From Christensenellaceae bacterium Phil7 (GTDB lineage: Bacteria > Bacillota > Clostridia > Christensenellales > CAG-138): 64,000 nucleotides of DNA. This document shows, in pieces, positions 47,533 through 57,216 of this stretch; the stretch's first letter is position 1, and the number at the start of each line of letters is the position of its first letter. The stretch spans positions 210,312 through 274,311 of the forward strand of contig MSGV01000023.1 of assembly GCA_001940845.1 (NCBI GenBank), given 5' to 3'. A program made the translations under genes and the position numbers. The notes beneath the pieces are model-generated. The model was not told the DNA's origin and did no database searches. It saw nothing but the letters and a program-made list of their open reading frames with translations.

Positions 47533-48715
47533 GAATATGTACGATTTCACAACACCTATAGATAGAGCCCATACGGGTTCCATTAAGGTTGATATGGCAC
47601 CCGAGCCCATTAAGGGCTCGGGGCTTGTGCCATTAACCATAGCGGATCAGGAATTCGCAGTCGCACCTGAGATCAGGGCTGCAATAAAGAAAGCAGCCGA
47701 TCATGGCATATATGGCTATACCTATGCCGATGAGGAATACCGAAGTGCAGTTGATGCATGGATGCTGAGAAGGCATTCATGGAATACGGCAAATTGGACC
47801 ATGTTCCCCACTCCTGGAGTTGTGGCTGCACTCGGTCTGGCTGTGCGTGCTTTCACGGATATTGATGACGGAATCATAATTCAACCGCCGGTTTACCCAC
47901 CCTTTGCCTCTGCAATCAAAAATAACAACAGGCAGCTCATAGAAAATCCGCTTATCTACAAAAACGGACGCTACGAGATGGATTTTGATGATCTTGAGAA
48001 GAAAGCGAGCCGCAAAGACGTTAAAATGATTATCCTTTGCAGCCCGCACAATCCCGTCGGCAGAGTTTGGATGTATGAAGAGCTTCAGCGGCTTGGGGAT
48101 ATCTGCAAGCGCAATGATGTTTTTATTCTTTGCGATGAGATTCATAATGACCTCATTCTTCCAGGCAACAGGCATACTGTATTTGCGAATATTCCCGGCA
48201 TGGAGGATAACTGTATGATCTGCACCGCAGTAAGTAAGACATTCAGCCTTGCCGGGCTTTGCTGCTCAAATATCTTCGTTAAAAATTCCGAAGCTGCTCA
48301 AAGGTTTAAGGCGACTATACGCCGCGAGAGCCTCGATCATATTCCCTATTTTTCAAGAGCTGCAACAATAGCCGCCTATAACGAAGCGGAAGGCTGGCTC
48401 GATGAACTTTTAAATGTTGTTCAAGGAAATTTTGAATTACTTTACGATTATCTCGATAGGGAGCTTCCCATGCTTCATGCCATCCGCACCGAGGGTACAT
48501 ATCTTGCTTGGCTCGATATGCGCGGGCTTGGTTTGAATGATGATGAGCTTGAAGCGCTCATGCTAAAAAATTATCTTGCACTGGATGAAGGCTTCATATT
48601 CGGCAGCGGAGGAAGCGGATTCGAAAGATGGAACCTTGCATTGCCGAGACAGCTGCTCGAAGCAGCGCTGCACCGGCTTAAGAATGCAGTTGATACTGCC
48701 GAAAAAAAATGCTGA
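47522..48715 (+). CDS. PatB/MalY-type cystathionine beta-lyase/aminotransferase
   Basis: PLP enzyme of the C-S lyase class (397 aa). The PLP lysine is K239 in VSKTFSLAGL, preceded by CSPHNPVGR and DEIHNDL. The opening NMYDFTTPIDR is typical of PatB/MalY. The ATG at 47522 lies within the end of iorB (11-nt overlap) with AGGGG just upstream. Members cleave cystathionine or cysteine, and some act as aminotransferases; linkage to iorAB makes supply of aryl 2-oxoacids by transamination a fair alternative. The stop overlaps pcrA. Confidence 0.88.
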   Translation: MPTKNMYDFTTPIDRAHTGSIKVDMAPEPIKGSGLVPLTIADQEFAVAPEIRAAIKKAADHGIYGYTYADEEYRSAVDAWMLRRHSWNTANWTMFPTPGVVAALGLAVRAFTDIDDGIIIQPPVYPPFASAIKNNNRQLIENPLIYKNGRYEMDFDDLEKKASRKDVKMIILCSPHNPVGRVWMYEELQRLGDICKRNDVFILCDEIHNDLILPGNRHTVFANIPGMEDNCMICTAVSKTFSLAGLCCSNIFVKNSEAAQRFKATIRRESLDHIPYFSRAATIAAYNEAEGWLDELLNVVQGNFELLYDYLDRELPMLHAIRTEGTYLAWLDMRGLGLNDDELEALMLKNYLALDEGFIFGSGGSGFERWNLALPRQLLEAALHRLKNAVDTAEKKC

Positions 48716-51030
48716 ATCTCAACTTGCTTAATAACGAACAGCGTGAGGCTGTTGAAACAATATCCGGACCTCTGCTCGTGCTTGCCGGTGCAGGCAGTGG
48801 GAAAACTCGCGTACTGACATATAGGATAGCTAATCTGATAGAGAATCATGGAATTGCTCCATGGTCGATCCTTGCGCTTACCTTCACCAACAAGGCAGCC
48901 AGGGAGATGAAGGAGCGCACCGATAAACTCATTGGGCAGGATAATACCGATATGTGGGTTACGACCTTTCATGCTTTTTGTTCGCGTTTGCTTAGATTTG
49001 AGATCGACAGGCTTGGCTATGATTCTCGCTTCGTGATTTATGATGAGCAGGATCAGAACAGCATAATCGTCGAAGCAATGAAAGCATGCAATATCGATGA
49101 TAAAAGCATGAATAAGGGGACTGTGCGCGCAAAGATAAGCGAAGCAAAAAATTCCGGTGATAATCCTGAACGCTATCTGCTCGAAAATGACCAGTTTGGA
49201 GATCATAAGCTCGTAGATGTCTACAGATTCTATCAAAAAAGGCTGAAAAGTTGCAATGCGCTGGATTTTGATGATCTGTTGATAAAGACGGTTGAGCTTC
49301 TTGAGACCTGCGCGGATGTGCTTGAAAAGTACAGAAAAAAATTCAAATATGTGCTCGTCGATGAGTATCAGGATACCAACGCCCCGCAGTACCGCATAAT
49401 AAAGCTCCTTTGTGCGGAGCATAGGAATATCTGCGTTGTCGGTGATGACGATCAAAGCATATATGGCTGGCGCGGAGCCGATATACGCAATATTTTAGAT
49501 TTTGAAAAGGATTTCCCAGGAGCAAAGATCATACGGCTTGAGCAAAACTATCGATCGACCAAGCAGATATTGGAATGCGCAAATCGTGTTATCGTTAATA
49601 ATCGAGGAAGAAAGCCGAAAAAACTTTGGACGGCGAAGAATGGAGGTTCTCCGGTTGAATTCATTCAGGTTCGTAATGAGCGTGAGGAAGCATATAATAT
49701 TGCAAAAACAATAATTGATCTTCGCAGGAAGGAAAAACGGAGTTTCAACGATTTTGCGGTGCTCTATCGCACCCATGCACAGAGCCGTGTTATAGAATCG
49801 GTTCTTACAACGGGTTTTGGCATACCCATAACGATAATCGGAGGCACACGTTTTTATGCCAGGCGTGAGGTCAAGGATCTGCTCGGATATATTCGTCTGA
49901 TCGCAAATCCAAACGATGATGCTTCTCTGAAACGCATAATAAATGTGCCTAAACGTGGCATCGGCGATGCAACGATAAAGACCATAGAGAAGACCGCCGG
50001 AGAAAAAGATATATCAATGCTTATGCTGATGCTGTCCCCCGATGCCCTGCCGGATAGAATCGCAAAGAAGGTAGCTCCGTTTTGCGAAACAATGCGGGAT
50101 TTTTTCGTAAAACGATATGAGCTCAGCCTCGAGCAGCTTGCTGAATATATCATGGATATGACGGGCTATCATCAGTACATTGCAGAACAGGGCGATGATT
50201 CCGCCGATACGAGGGAGGAAAATATAGAAGAGCTCATTGGAGCAATGCGCGAGCATGAACTTCAGCTATCTGAAGGCAGTGACGCCTTGCAGAGCTTTTT
50301 GGAGCTCACTGCCCTGAATGCGGATGCTGATACTATCGATGAAAGCGATGGTACCGTTAAGTTGATGACCTTGCACTGTGCAAAAGGGCTTGAATTCCCC
50401 GTGGTATTCCTGCCCGGTATGGAGAACAGCATATTTCCTTCACAGCGCTCAACCGAAAGCGATGTGAAGCTGGAGGAGGAGCGCAGGCTTTGTTATGTCG
50501 GTGTAACACGCGCAGAGGAACGGCTCTATCTATATGCTGCAAGCGAGCGTATGCTTTACGGAAGACCGCAGCATAACGATCCATCCGTATTTCTAGAGGA
50601 AATGGGACTGATATCCGAGGATACCCCTATGAAACGAAATTCCTTCGGAAGTGCAGCAAGATCATACGACGTAGGCTATGGTAACGGCAATGAAAAGAGC
50701 GGTTCCGATCGAGCTATTGGTGTTTCTTCGGATGTTCTGGCAGCAATAAGAAAGCTTAACGGACTTGACCGTTCGGCTGACAGCGGTCGTTCGACCGTAC
50801 GACAGTCCTATAACATTCCCCAAATTACAGGTGTTTCAGCTCAGAAGTCCGTTTCAACATGTAATTATAAAAAACTTCAGAGGGTTCGCCATCCGCAGTT
50901 TGGTGAGGGCACGATAATGGAGCTCAATGGCACCAGTGCTGCCGTGATCCTGACGATAGATTTCAAATCCGTAGGCGTGAAGCGCATTGCCGCAGGCTAT
51001 GTTCCGCTGGAAACGATTGACGATGAATAA
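48709..51030 (+). CDS. pcrA: ATP-dependent DNA helicase PcrA
   Basis: UvrD/Rep superfamily 1 helicase. Walker A AGAGSGKT is at 26-33, motif DEYQDTN and GDDDQSIYGWRGAD follow, and the last 50 residues (HPQFGEGTIMELNG) are the PcrA-type C-terminal tail. 773 aa. It overlaps the previous gene by seven nt and is followed by ligA after 13 bases; pcrA-ligA is a standard pair in Bacillota. Confidence 0.96.
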   Translation: MLNLNLLNNEQREAVETISGPLLVLAGAGSGKTRVLTYRIANLIENHGIAPWSILALTFTNKAAREMKERTDKLIGQDNTDMWVTTFHAFCSRLLRFEIDRLGYDSRFVIYDEQDQNSIIVEAMKACNIDDKSMNKGTVRAKISEAKNSGDNPERYLLENDQFGDHKLVDVYRFYQKRLKSCNALDFDDLLIKTVELLETCADVLEKYRKKFKYVLVDEYQDTNAPQYRIIKLLCAEHRNICVVGDDDQSIYGWRGADIRNILDFEKDFPGAKIIRLEQNYRSTKQILECANRVIVNNRGRKPKKLWTAKNGGSPVEFIQVRNEREEAYNIAKTIIDLRRKEKRSFNDFAVLYRTHAQSRVIESVLTTGFGIPITIIGGTRFYARREVKDLLGYIRLIANPNDDASLKRIINVPKRGIGDATIKTIEKTAGEKDISMLMLMLSPDALPDRIAKKVAPFCETMRDFFVKRYELSLEQLAEYIMDMTGYHQYIAEQGDDSADTREENIEELIGAMREHELQLSEGSDALQSFLELTALNADADTIDESDGTVKLMTLHCAKGLEFPVVFLPGMENSIFPSQRSTESDVKLEEERRLCYVGVTRAEERLYLYAASERMLYGRPQHNDPSVFLEEMGLISEDTPMKRNSFGSAARSYDVGYGNGNEKSGSDRAIGVSSDVLAAIRKLNGLDRSADSGRSTVRQSYNIPQITGVSAQKSVSTCNYKKLQRVRHPQFGEGTIMELNGTSAAVILTIDFKSVGVKRIAAGYVPLETIDDE

Positions 51031-51043
51031 CGAGGAGTAAAAG

Positions 51044-53008
51044 ATGCCCGATAGAATGAGAGAGCTCGTTGATCTGCTCAACGAATATTCAAATGCCTAT
51101 TATTTCAGCGATAGCCCGATGGTCAGCGACGCGGAGTTCGATGCATTGATGGAGGAATTGAGCGGTCTTGAACGCCAGACCGGGATCGTGCTGCCGGATT
51201 CCCCCACCCATCGCGTTGGAGGTGAACTTACATCTGCCTTCCTGCCGCACCAGCACATAAGCCGCTTATGGAGTCTTGATAAGGTCAAAACATTTGGTGA
51301 GCTTCGGGATTGGGCGCAGCGCTGCGAGCGCTACAGGGGCGGAGATTCAAACGCCAAACCTCTTGAATTTGTTCTCGAATATAAATTTGATGGTCTGACT
51401 ATTAATTTAACCTATGAAGATGGGATGCTGGTTCAAGCCGCAACCCGCGGTAATGGAATTATCGGCGAGGGAATCCTTGCACAGGTTCGAACCATCCGAA
51501 CTATTCCGCTTGCCATTCCTTATAAAGGGAAAATGGAGGTTCGCGGCGAATGCTATATGAAGCTTTCCACCCTTGCAGAGCTGAATGCAAACGGTACCGA
51601 TATCTTAAAGAATGCCAGAAATGCTGCGGCCGGAGCAATTCGTAATTTGGATCCCCGAATCACCGCAAGCAGAAGGCTTGATTGCGCCTGCTATAATATT
51701 GGCTATATTGAAGGAAAAGACTTCGCAGCACGGCGAGAAATGTTCGATTTTATGCATGAATGCGGCTTTCCTATGAGTGATTTTGTATTCTATGGGAGCA
51801 TCGATGAGATAATCGAAGAGATCGAAAGCGCGGAGAGCCGGCGCAGCAGTCTCGATATTCTCATAGACGGGATGGTTATCAAGCTGAACGATATTCCGCT
51901 GCATGATGAAATGGGATATACCGACAGGTTTCCCCGTGGAGAAATAGCCTATAAGTTTCAGGCGGAGGAACAGAGCACGACCGTATTGAACATTACATGG
52001 GAGGTTGGCCGAACCGGAAAGCTTACGCCGCTTGCTCATCTTGAACCCGTCGATTTTATGGGCGTTACAGTGAAGCGCGCAACGCTTAACAATATCGACG
52101 ATATACGAAGAAAGCGTGTCGGCATCGGATCAAAGGTCTTGATACGCAGAAGCAACGATGTAATCCCGGAAATCATGACCAGTCTGGATGAGGGTGAGCC
52201 CAAAAATCCTGTTCATGTTCCTGAGTCCTGCCCTGCGTGCGGTTCAAAGGTCGAGCAGAGAGGCGTTCATACATTCTGCACCAATTCGCTCTCATGCAAG
52301 CCTCAAATAGTAGGCAGATTGGAGCATTTTGCATCAAGAAATGCTATGGATATCGAGGGCTTTTCAGAAAAAACCGCACATCTGCTTGCTGATGAGATAG
52401 GGCTTTCTAAAATCTCGGAATTATACGAATTGACCGAAGCAAGCTTTTCAGGACTTTCCGGCTTTGGAGAAAAGCGAATTTCAAATATACTCTCCGCTAT
52501 AGAGAAGAGCAAGGATTGTGAGCTGTCAGCCTTTATATTTGCGCTTGGAATACCAAATGTTGGCAATAAAACCGCAAAGGATCTGGCAGATACATTTTTA
52601 TCCCTTGATGCGATACGTAGTGCAGGGCGCGAGCAGCTGCTCAATATTCCCGATATTGGCGATATAGTTGCTGATGATATCATGGATTTCTTTGCTGATA
52701 CGCATATCTCTGCACAGGTGGATCGCCTTCTGGAGCTTGGAGTTAATCCCAGATCACCTGAAGCTAAAACCCATAATGATTTTGTAAACGGTAAGACATT
52801 CGTTGTTACCGGTACACTTACCCGCATGGGCAGAAAGGATATCGAGGATCTGATCTCAGATCTTGGCGGTAAGGCATCCGGAAGCGTGAGCAGGAAAACG
52901 GATTATCTGGTTGCCGGTGAAAACGCAGGAAGCAAGCTGGATAAAGCAAAAAAGCTGGATATACCGATTCTGAGCGAGGAGGAATTCTTCCATTCGATCG
53001 GTATGTGA
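51044..53008 (+). CDS. ligA: NAD-dependent DNA ligase
   Basis: Joins DNA nicks with NAD as cofactor. The N-terminal Ia domain (Y20, D-rich) leads to the adenylation lysine K114 in EYKFDGL. Four zinc Cys are in CPACGSKV and the following CTNSLSC. Helix-hairpin-helix repeats and a C-terminal BRCT domain (KTFVVTGTLTRMGRKD) complete the 654-residue chain. The ribosome site is GAGGAG. Confidence 0.97.
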   Translation: MPDRMRELVDLLNEYSNAYYFSDSPMVSDAEFDALMEELSGLERQTGIVLPDSPTHRVGGELTSAFLPHQHISRLWSLDKVKTFGELRDWAQRCERYRGGDSNAKPLEFVLEYKFDGLTINLTYEDGMLVQAATRGNGIIGEGILAQVRTIRTIPLAIPYKGKMEVRGECYMKLSTLAELNANGTDILKNARNAAAGAIRNLDPRITASRRLDCACYNIGYIEGKDFAARREMFDFMHECGFPMSDFVFYGSIDEIIEEIESAESRRSSLDILIDGMVIKLNDIPLHDEMGYTDRFPRGEIAYKFQAEEQSTTVLNITWEVGRTGKLTPLAHLEPVDFMGVTVKRATLNNIDDIRRKRVGIGSKVLIRRSNDVIPEIMTSLDEGEPKNPVHVPESCPACGSKVEQRGVHTFCTNSLSCKPQIVGRLEHFASRNAMDIEGFSEKTAHLLADEIGLSKISELYELTEASFSGLSGFGEKRISNILSAIEKSKDCELSAFIFALGIPNVGNKTAKDLADTFLSLDAIRSAGREQLLNIPDIGDIVADDIMDFFADTHISAQVDRLLELGVNPRSPEAKTHNDFVNGKTFVVTGTLTRMGRKDIEDLISDLGGKASGSVSRKTDYLVAGENAGSKLDKAKKLDIPILSEEEFFHSIGM

Positions 53009-53023
53009 TCGTCAGATACATGG

Positions 53024-53057
53024 CCGGGACGTTTGATCCTTCAATCGTCCCGGTTTT
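53024..53057 (+). terminator. Terminator after ligA
   Basis: CCGGGACG/CGTCCCGG (53024-53031 with 53046-53053) plus an inner TTGA/TCAA stem, then TTTTG. It closes the pcrA-ligA unit. Confidence 0.85.
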
Positions 53058-53090
53058 GAATATATATCAGATTTTTGCATAGAATTCCCC

Positions 53091-54482
53091 ATGAATGAAT
53101 TCAAGACCTTCTTCTCAATAATAATACTTGTAAGCGGCATCGTTATATCCAATCGAAACGGCTGGTACCAGCTAAGGAAGCTTGGCACATCGATAAAGCA
53201 CTGCCTCAGCTTTAAAAAGGATGCAGCCGATCGATCCCCTGCAACCGGCATCACACCATTTCAAGCGTTGTCCACAGCGCTTGGCGGCTCAATAGGCACC
53301 GCAAATATTGCTGGAGTTGCGGGTGCAATCGTTATTGGCGGCCCGGGTGCAATATTTTGGATGTGGATTGCTGCTTTCATTGGCATGGGGGTCAAATTTG
53401 CTGAAATTGTGCTTGCATTAAAATATAGAGAACGCACCGAATCGGGCTATGTTGGCGGTGCAATGCTTTATATTGAAAAGGGCCTTGGAAAGCGTAAGGG
53501 AATCTGTAGAATTATTTCAAGGCCGCTCGCTCTGATCTTTGCTGTTTTCGGAACATGCGCTGCGCTGATCGGTACTACCCTTGTGCAAACCAACACCATT
53601 GCACAAAGCACTGTTGATCTGTTCGGAAGCCTTTCTGTCGGTACAAACGAAATGCTGGTAAAGACGGTTTGCGGAGTAATCGCGGCAATACTTGTCGGTA
53701 TGGTCGTTTTGGGCGGCATCCAGCGTATCGGGAAAGCATCCGGCGTAATCGTTCCATTCATGGCGGCTGCATATATAGCGATAAGCATTGCGGCAATGGT
53801 AAAATTCCGCGCCAATCTTCCATCGGCTATCCTAAGCATATTCACCAATGCATTTGGCATGAAGCAGGCAGCCGGCGGAGCCATCGGATATACCCTCATG
53901 CGAAGTATGCGCACTGGAATTGCACGCGGAGTCTATTCAAACGAAGCAGGTATCGGGTCGGCACCCATGGCTCATGCCTGCGCATCCACAAATGATCCGG
54001 TAAAGCAGGGAATGTACGGAATATTTGAGGTGTTCGTTGATACAATGCTCATATGCAGTATGACGGCATTCGTGCTGCTTTCAAGCGGCATTACAATACC
54101 ATATGGCGAAATGTCCACATCAGGAACTGTAATAATGCTTGATGCATTTTCTATGGCCTTTCCAAGGAAGGCTGTAAGCATCTTTTTGACCTTATCAACG
54201 GCGCTGTTTGCCTATACATCGATACTGGGGTGGTCGGTTTATGGTCTGCAATGCGCCAGGTATCTCTTTGGCAGCCGAATCGATCGCATCTATTCGATCA
54301 TATATACATTGTTATGTGTAGTTGGAGCGGTATCACGGGTTGATGTCGTCTGGATGCTTGGAGAATCCTTCAATTTCCTTATGGCTGCGCCAAATCTCAT
54401 TGCATTAATGCTTCTCATGAACGAGGTGGTGCGGGAAACCAAAGAATATTCCACGATGGAATTGAAAAAAATAAAAAAATAG
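53091..54482 (+). CDS. Sodium:alanine (AGCS) symporter family protein
   Basis: Multi-pass transporter of 463 residues. The motif TALGGSIGTANIAGVAGAI, followed by GGPGAIFWMW and the later GVYSNEAGIGSAPMAHA are family hallmarks. The transport substrate is alanine or glycine with Na+ by family. The start at 53091 follows the ligA terminator; no strong ribosome site is seen. Ends in a lysine-rich tail, within which the hflX -35 box lies. Confidence 0.9.
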   Translation: MNEFKTFFSIIILVSGIVISNRNGWYQLRKLGTSIKHCLSFKKDAADRSPATGITPFQALSTALGGSIGTANIAGVAGAIVIGGPGAIFWMWIAAFIGMGVKFAEIVLALKYRERTESGYVGGAMLYIEKGLGKRKGICRIISRPLALIFAVFGTCAALIGTTLVQTNTIAQSTVDLFGSLSVGTNEMLVKTVCGVIAAILVGMVVLGGIQRIGKASGVIVPFMAAAYIAISIAAMVKFRANLPSAILSIFTNAFGMKQAAGGAIGYTLMRSMRTGIARGVYSNEAGIGSAPMAHACASTNDPVKQGMYGIFEVFVDTMLICSMTAFVLLSSGITIPYGEMSTSGTVIMLDAFSMAFPRKAVSIFLTLSTALFAYTSILGWSVYGLQCARYLFGSRIDRIYSIIYTLLCVVGAVSRVDVVWMLGESFNFLMAAPNLIALMLLMNEVVRETKEYSTMELKKIKK

Positions 54483-54490
54483 GTTATAAT
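54462..54490 (+). promoter_or_regulatory. Promoter of hflX
   Basis: TTGAAA (54462-54467) inside the symporter gene end, 17 bases, TATAAT (54485-54490). It gives a leader of about 150 bases before hflX. Confidence 0.82.
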
Positions 54491-54543
54491 GCAGTCATGT
54501 CAAGGAACGGTATAAATACGTTTTCATGGCGTAACTGAGAAAA

Positions 54544-54609
54544 GGAGAAATGGAGCCATGTTCATTGATATCGATTGAGATCCGCTTCGGCAGAACGGAT
54601 GAGTTTTTT
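54544..54609 (+). promoter_or_regulatory. Possible attenuator in the hflX leader
   Basis: After GGAG (54544-54547) lies a six-codon frame ATG at 54558 to TGA at 54578 (MFIDID). It is followed at once by ATCCG...CGGAT (54580-54584 with 54596-54600) and six T at 54604-54609. The stem is only five bp, so terminator strength is doubtful. A second overlapping frame starts at 54550 and runs into hflX. Confidence 0.35.
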
Positions 54610-54646
54610 CATAAACACACAAATATGTCAGCACGAAAGGAAAAAC

Positions 54647-56458
54647 ATGGCAAATAAATTAAACGGAAATACCACTGGAATTAGAAATACAATGCTCGAT
54701 CAGCTCCGATCCATTTATGAATTAAAAATGGGGCTTGACGAATTTGCATCGCAGGAACTGATCGACCTGCTTGCATTATATACGAGTGAAATTAATCGGG
54801 AGATCTCCGTCTATATTTCAAGAGATGGCAGTATCGTTGATGTATCTATCGGGGATAACTCAAAAGTAAGCATGCCCAACATGCGGCTAGTTCGCAATGA
54901 GGACAGGCTATGCGGAGTAAGATGTATTCATACGCATCCGAGCGGAGATGGTCGGCTTTCTGGAGTGGATATCGGCACGCTGCGTTCGTCAAAACTTGAT
55001 GCGATGGCGGCACTCGGGGTACTTAATGGAAAACCAACGCAATTATACTGTGCATATCTTGGGGAGCAAAATGATGAAGCCGGCGGCCGCGAAGTTCTGC
55101 TCTATGGACCGCTGCGCCCCAACAAACTCCCGCAGCGCGCACTTATTTCGGAGATATATGCTTCGGATGATCGCTTCCGCAGCACTACAAAAGTCGTCGA
55201 TGAAGCTGAAGCAGAGCGCGCAATATTGGTCGGCATGGATAATAACGAAGGGTATGATACGCTCAAAGAGCTTGCTGATCTGGCTGAAACGGCGGGCGCA
55301 TCGGTTATCGATTCCATATCGGTTCGCAGGCGTGCGATAGATAATTCGACATATATCGGCAGTGGAAAGGCCGAAGAACTCAGCCTGAAGGGCAGCGAGC
55401 TTGAAGCGGATCTGTTTATCTTTGATGATGAGCTATCCGCCGTACAGCTTCGCTCACTTGAACAGATCCTTGGTGCGAAGGTCATCGATCGGACGACGCT
55501 GATACTTGATATCTTTGCTTCGCGTGCCACAAGCCGTGAGGGCAAGCTGCAAGTCGAGCTGGCTCAAATGCGTTATATGCTCCCAAGATTGCTCGGTCAA
55601 GGCACCTCCCTCTCCAGGTTGGGCGGAGGCATTGGAACCCGAGGACCGGGCGAAAAAAAGCTTGAGATAGACCGCAGACGTATCCGCCGCAGAATCTTTG
55701 AGCTGGAAAACGAGCTGGCAGAGATAGAAAAGCAGCGTGGGCTGCGCCGAGAAAACCGTAAAGCAAATCGCATTCCTCTTGTTGCGCTCGTAGGCTATAC
55801 AAATGCCGGAAAGTCAACAATGCTTAATGCGCTGACAAATTCCGATGTTTACGCCGCCGATAAGCTCTTTGCTACTCTTGATCCGGTAGTCAGACAGATC
55901 ACGCTCGAGGGCGGCACCGAAGCACTGCTGTCGGATACCGTTGGATTTATCAATAAGCTTCCGCATGATCTGGTTTCAGCCTTTAAATCCACGCTCGAAG
56001 AGGTCTCAAACGCAGATTTAATCCTGCATATCGTTGATATCTCCTGCTCCTTTTATGATAAGCAGATGAAGGTCGTCGAGGAGGTTCTTGAATCCCTCCA
56101 CGCAAATGACATTCCTCGTATAACCGTATTCAATAAATGTGACGCGCTATCAGCCGATGAGCTGACAGCATGTTCGGAATTTACGAATTATTCGGCCAAT
56201 CGAACGACAGCGGTCACATCTGCAAAATGCGGAAATGGTATGCAGGAGCTCATTCGGCTGATTGAAAAAACGCTGAATTTATCTCGCCGCGAAATAGAGC
56301 TCATCATCCCCTATACCAAATATGAAGCAATGGCTCTCATCCGAGATAAGGGTATGCTTATAAGCGAGGAACATCTTGAGAGCGGCACAAGGATCAAAGC
56401 CATGGTCGATGAAGCTGATATAGGTCAGCTTAAAAAGATTCTTGGCATGGATATCTGA
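54647..56458 (+). CDS. hflX: Ribosome-associated GTPase HflX with N-terminal JAMM-like domain
   Basis: GTPase that splits stalled 70S ribosomes in heat or antibiotic stress. Residues about 170-375 are the HflX N-terminal domain (GSGKAEELS, RLGGGIGTRGPGEKKLE), and the G domain has P-loop GYTNAGKST at 383-391 and NKCD later. Unlike the E. coli protein it has a first 160-residue part with a JAMM metal motif: E52, H95 and H97 in HTHP, S105 and D108. Similar extensions occur in Clostridial HflX. The ATG at 54647 (603 aa) has AAAGG six bases upstream. tmk-like and pfk genes follow. Confidence 0.9.
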   Translation: MANKLNGNTTGIRNTMLDQLRSIYELKMGLDEFASQELIDLLALYTSEINREISVYISRDGSIVDVSIGDNSKVSMPNMRLVRNEDRLCGVRCIHTHPSGDGRLSGVDIGTLRSSKLDAMAALGVLNGKPTQLYCAYLGEQNDEAGGREVLLYGPLRPNKLPQRALISEIYASDDRFRSTTKVVDEAEAERAILVGMDNNEGYDTLKELADLAETAGASVIDSISVRRRAIDNSTYIGSGKAEELSLKGSELEADLFIFDDELSAVQLRSLEQILGAKVIDRTTLILDIFASRATSREGKLQVELAQMRYMLPRLLGQGTSLSRLGGGIGTRGPGEKKLEIDRRRIRRRIFELENELAEIEKQRGLRRENRKANRIPLVALVGYTNAGKSTMLNALTNSDVYAADKLFATLDPVVRQITLEGGTEALLSDTVGFINKLPHDLVSAFKSTLEEVSNADLILHIVDISCSFYDKQMKVVEEVLESLHANDIPRITVFNKCDALSADELTACSEFTNYSANRTTAVTSAKCGNGMQELIRLIEKTLNLSRREIELIIPYTKYEAMALIRDKGMLISEEHLESGTRIKAMVDEADIGQLKKILGMDI

Positions 56459-56507
56459 ATGATGCATTTATCTTAGCTAATAATTCTTAATAAGGAATAA
56501 TTATTCA

Positions 56508-57182
56508 ATGAAAACAAAGATTATTACCATAGAGGGCATTGATGGCAGCGGCAAGACCGTTCAATTTGAATTGCTCACGAAAAAGCTTCTCGAGCTTGGT
56601 TATACCGTATCCACTCGTGAATATCCGGTCTACAGTTCTTTCTTCGGAAATCAAATCGGCGGATTTCTCTCCGGTACAGCCGGCATCAAGGCCACGGACA
56701 TCGATCAAAAAAGCATGGCACTTTGGTTTGCCCTCGACCGATTTGATGATTTCAAGAGCTATCGTGATGGCGAGAGCGATTTTCTGCTCATAAATCGTTA
56801 TGTTCTCAGCAATGCGGTATATCAAAGCATTCGCGATGCGGATATAGATAAGCCGGATATTGTGGATTGGGTTTTTGAACTGGAATATGATAAGCTTGGA
56901 CTTCCCCGCCCGGAGCTCAATCTTTTCTTTGATGTCGATACGAGCTGCGCCAGCATGAATATCGATAAAAAGGGTTTTCGGGAATACGTTGGCGGAAATG
57001 GTCGGGATGTCTACGAAAGCAATCGCTCCATACAGCAGCGCGCACGGCAAAAATATCTTGATTTCTCATTAAAATTCGATGATATCGCCGTTATAAGCTG
57101 TACCAAGGATGGCAGCATGCTTACTCCGGAGGCTATTTCAGAAAAGGTACTCCTCACTTTGCGTGAGCGTGGATTGCTATAA
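56508..57182 (+). CDS. Thymidylate kinase-like protein
   Basis: P-loop kinase with EGIDGSGKT at residues 9-17, the DR-type FALDRFDDF region, and NRYVLSNAVYQ, as in dTMP kinases. It is 224 residues and diverges from standard Tmk in the lid region. It could be the cell's Tmk, moved from its usual holB locus (where no tmk is present), or a paralogous deoxynucleotide kinase. The ribosome site is AAGGAA. pfk follows after 34 bases. Confidence 0.8.
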   Translation: MKTKIITIEGIDGSGKTVQFELLTKKLLELGYTVSTREYPVYSSFFGNQIGGFLSGTAGIKATDIDQKSMALWFALDRFDDFKSYRDGESDFLLINRYVLSNAVYQSIRDADIDKPDIVDWVFELEYDKLGLPRPELNLFFDVDTSCASMNIDKKGFREYVGGNGRDVYESNRSIQQRARQKYLDFSLKFDDIAVISCTKDGSMLTPEAISEKVLLTLRERGLL

Positions 57183-57216
57183 TAAAACATTATAATTATT
57201 TTAGGAGAAATTTGTT

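Noticed and set aside
54550..54657. 35-residue overlapping frame before hflX as a gene
   Set aside because: The spacing from GGAG to its ATG is only two bases and it has no recognisable product; kept only as a possible leader frame.
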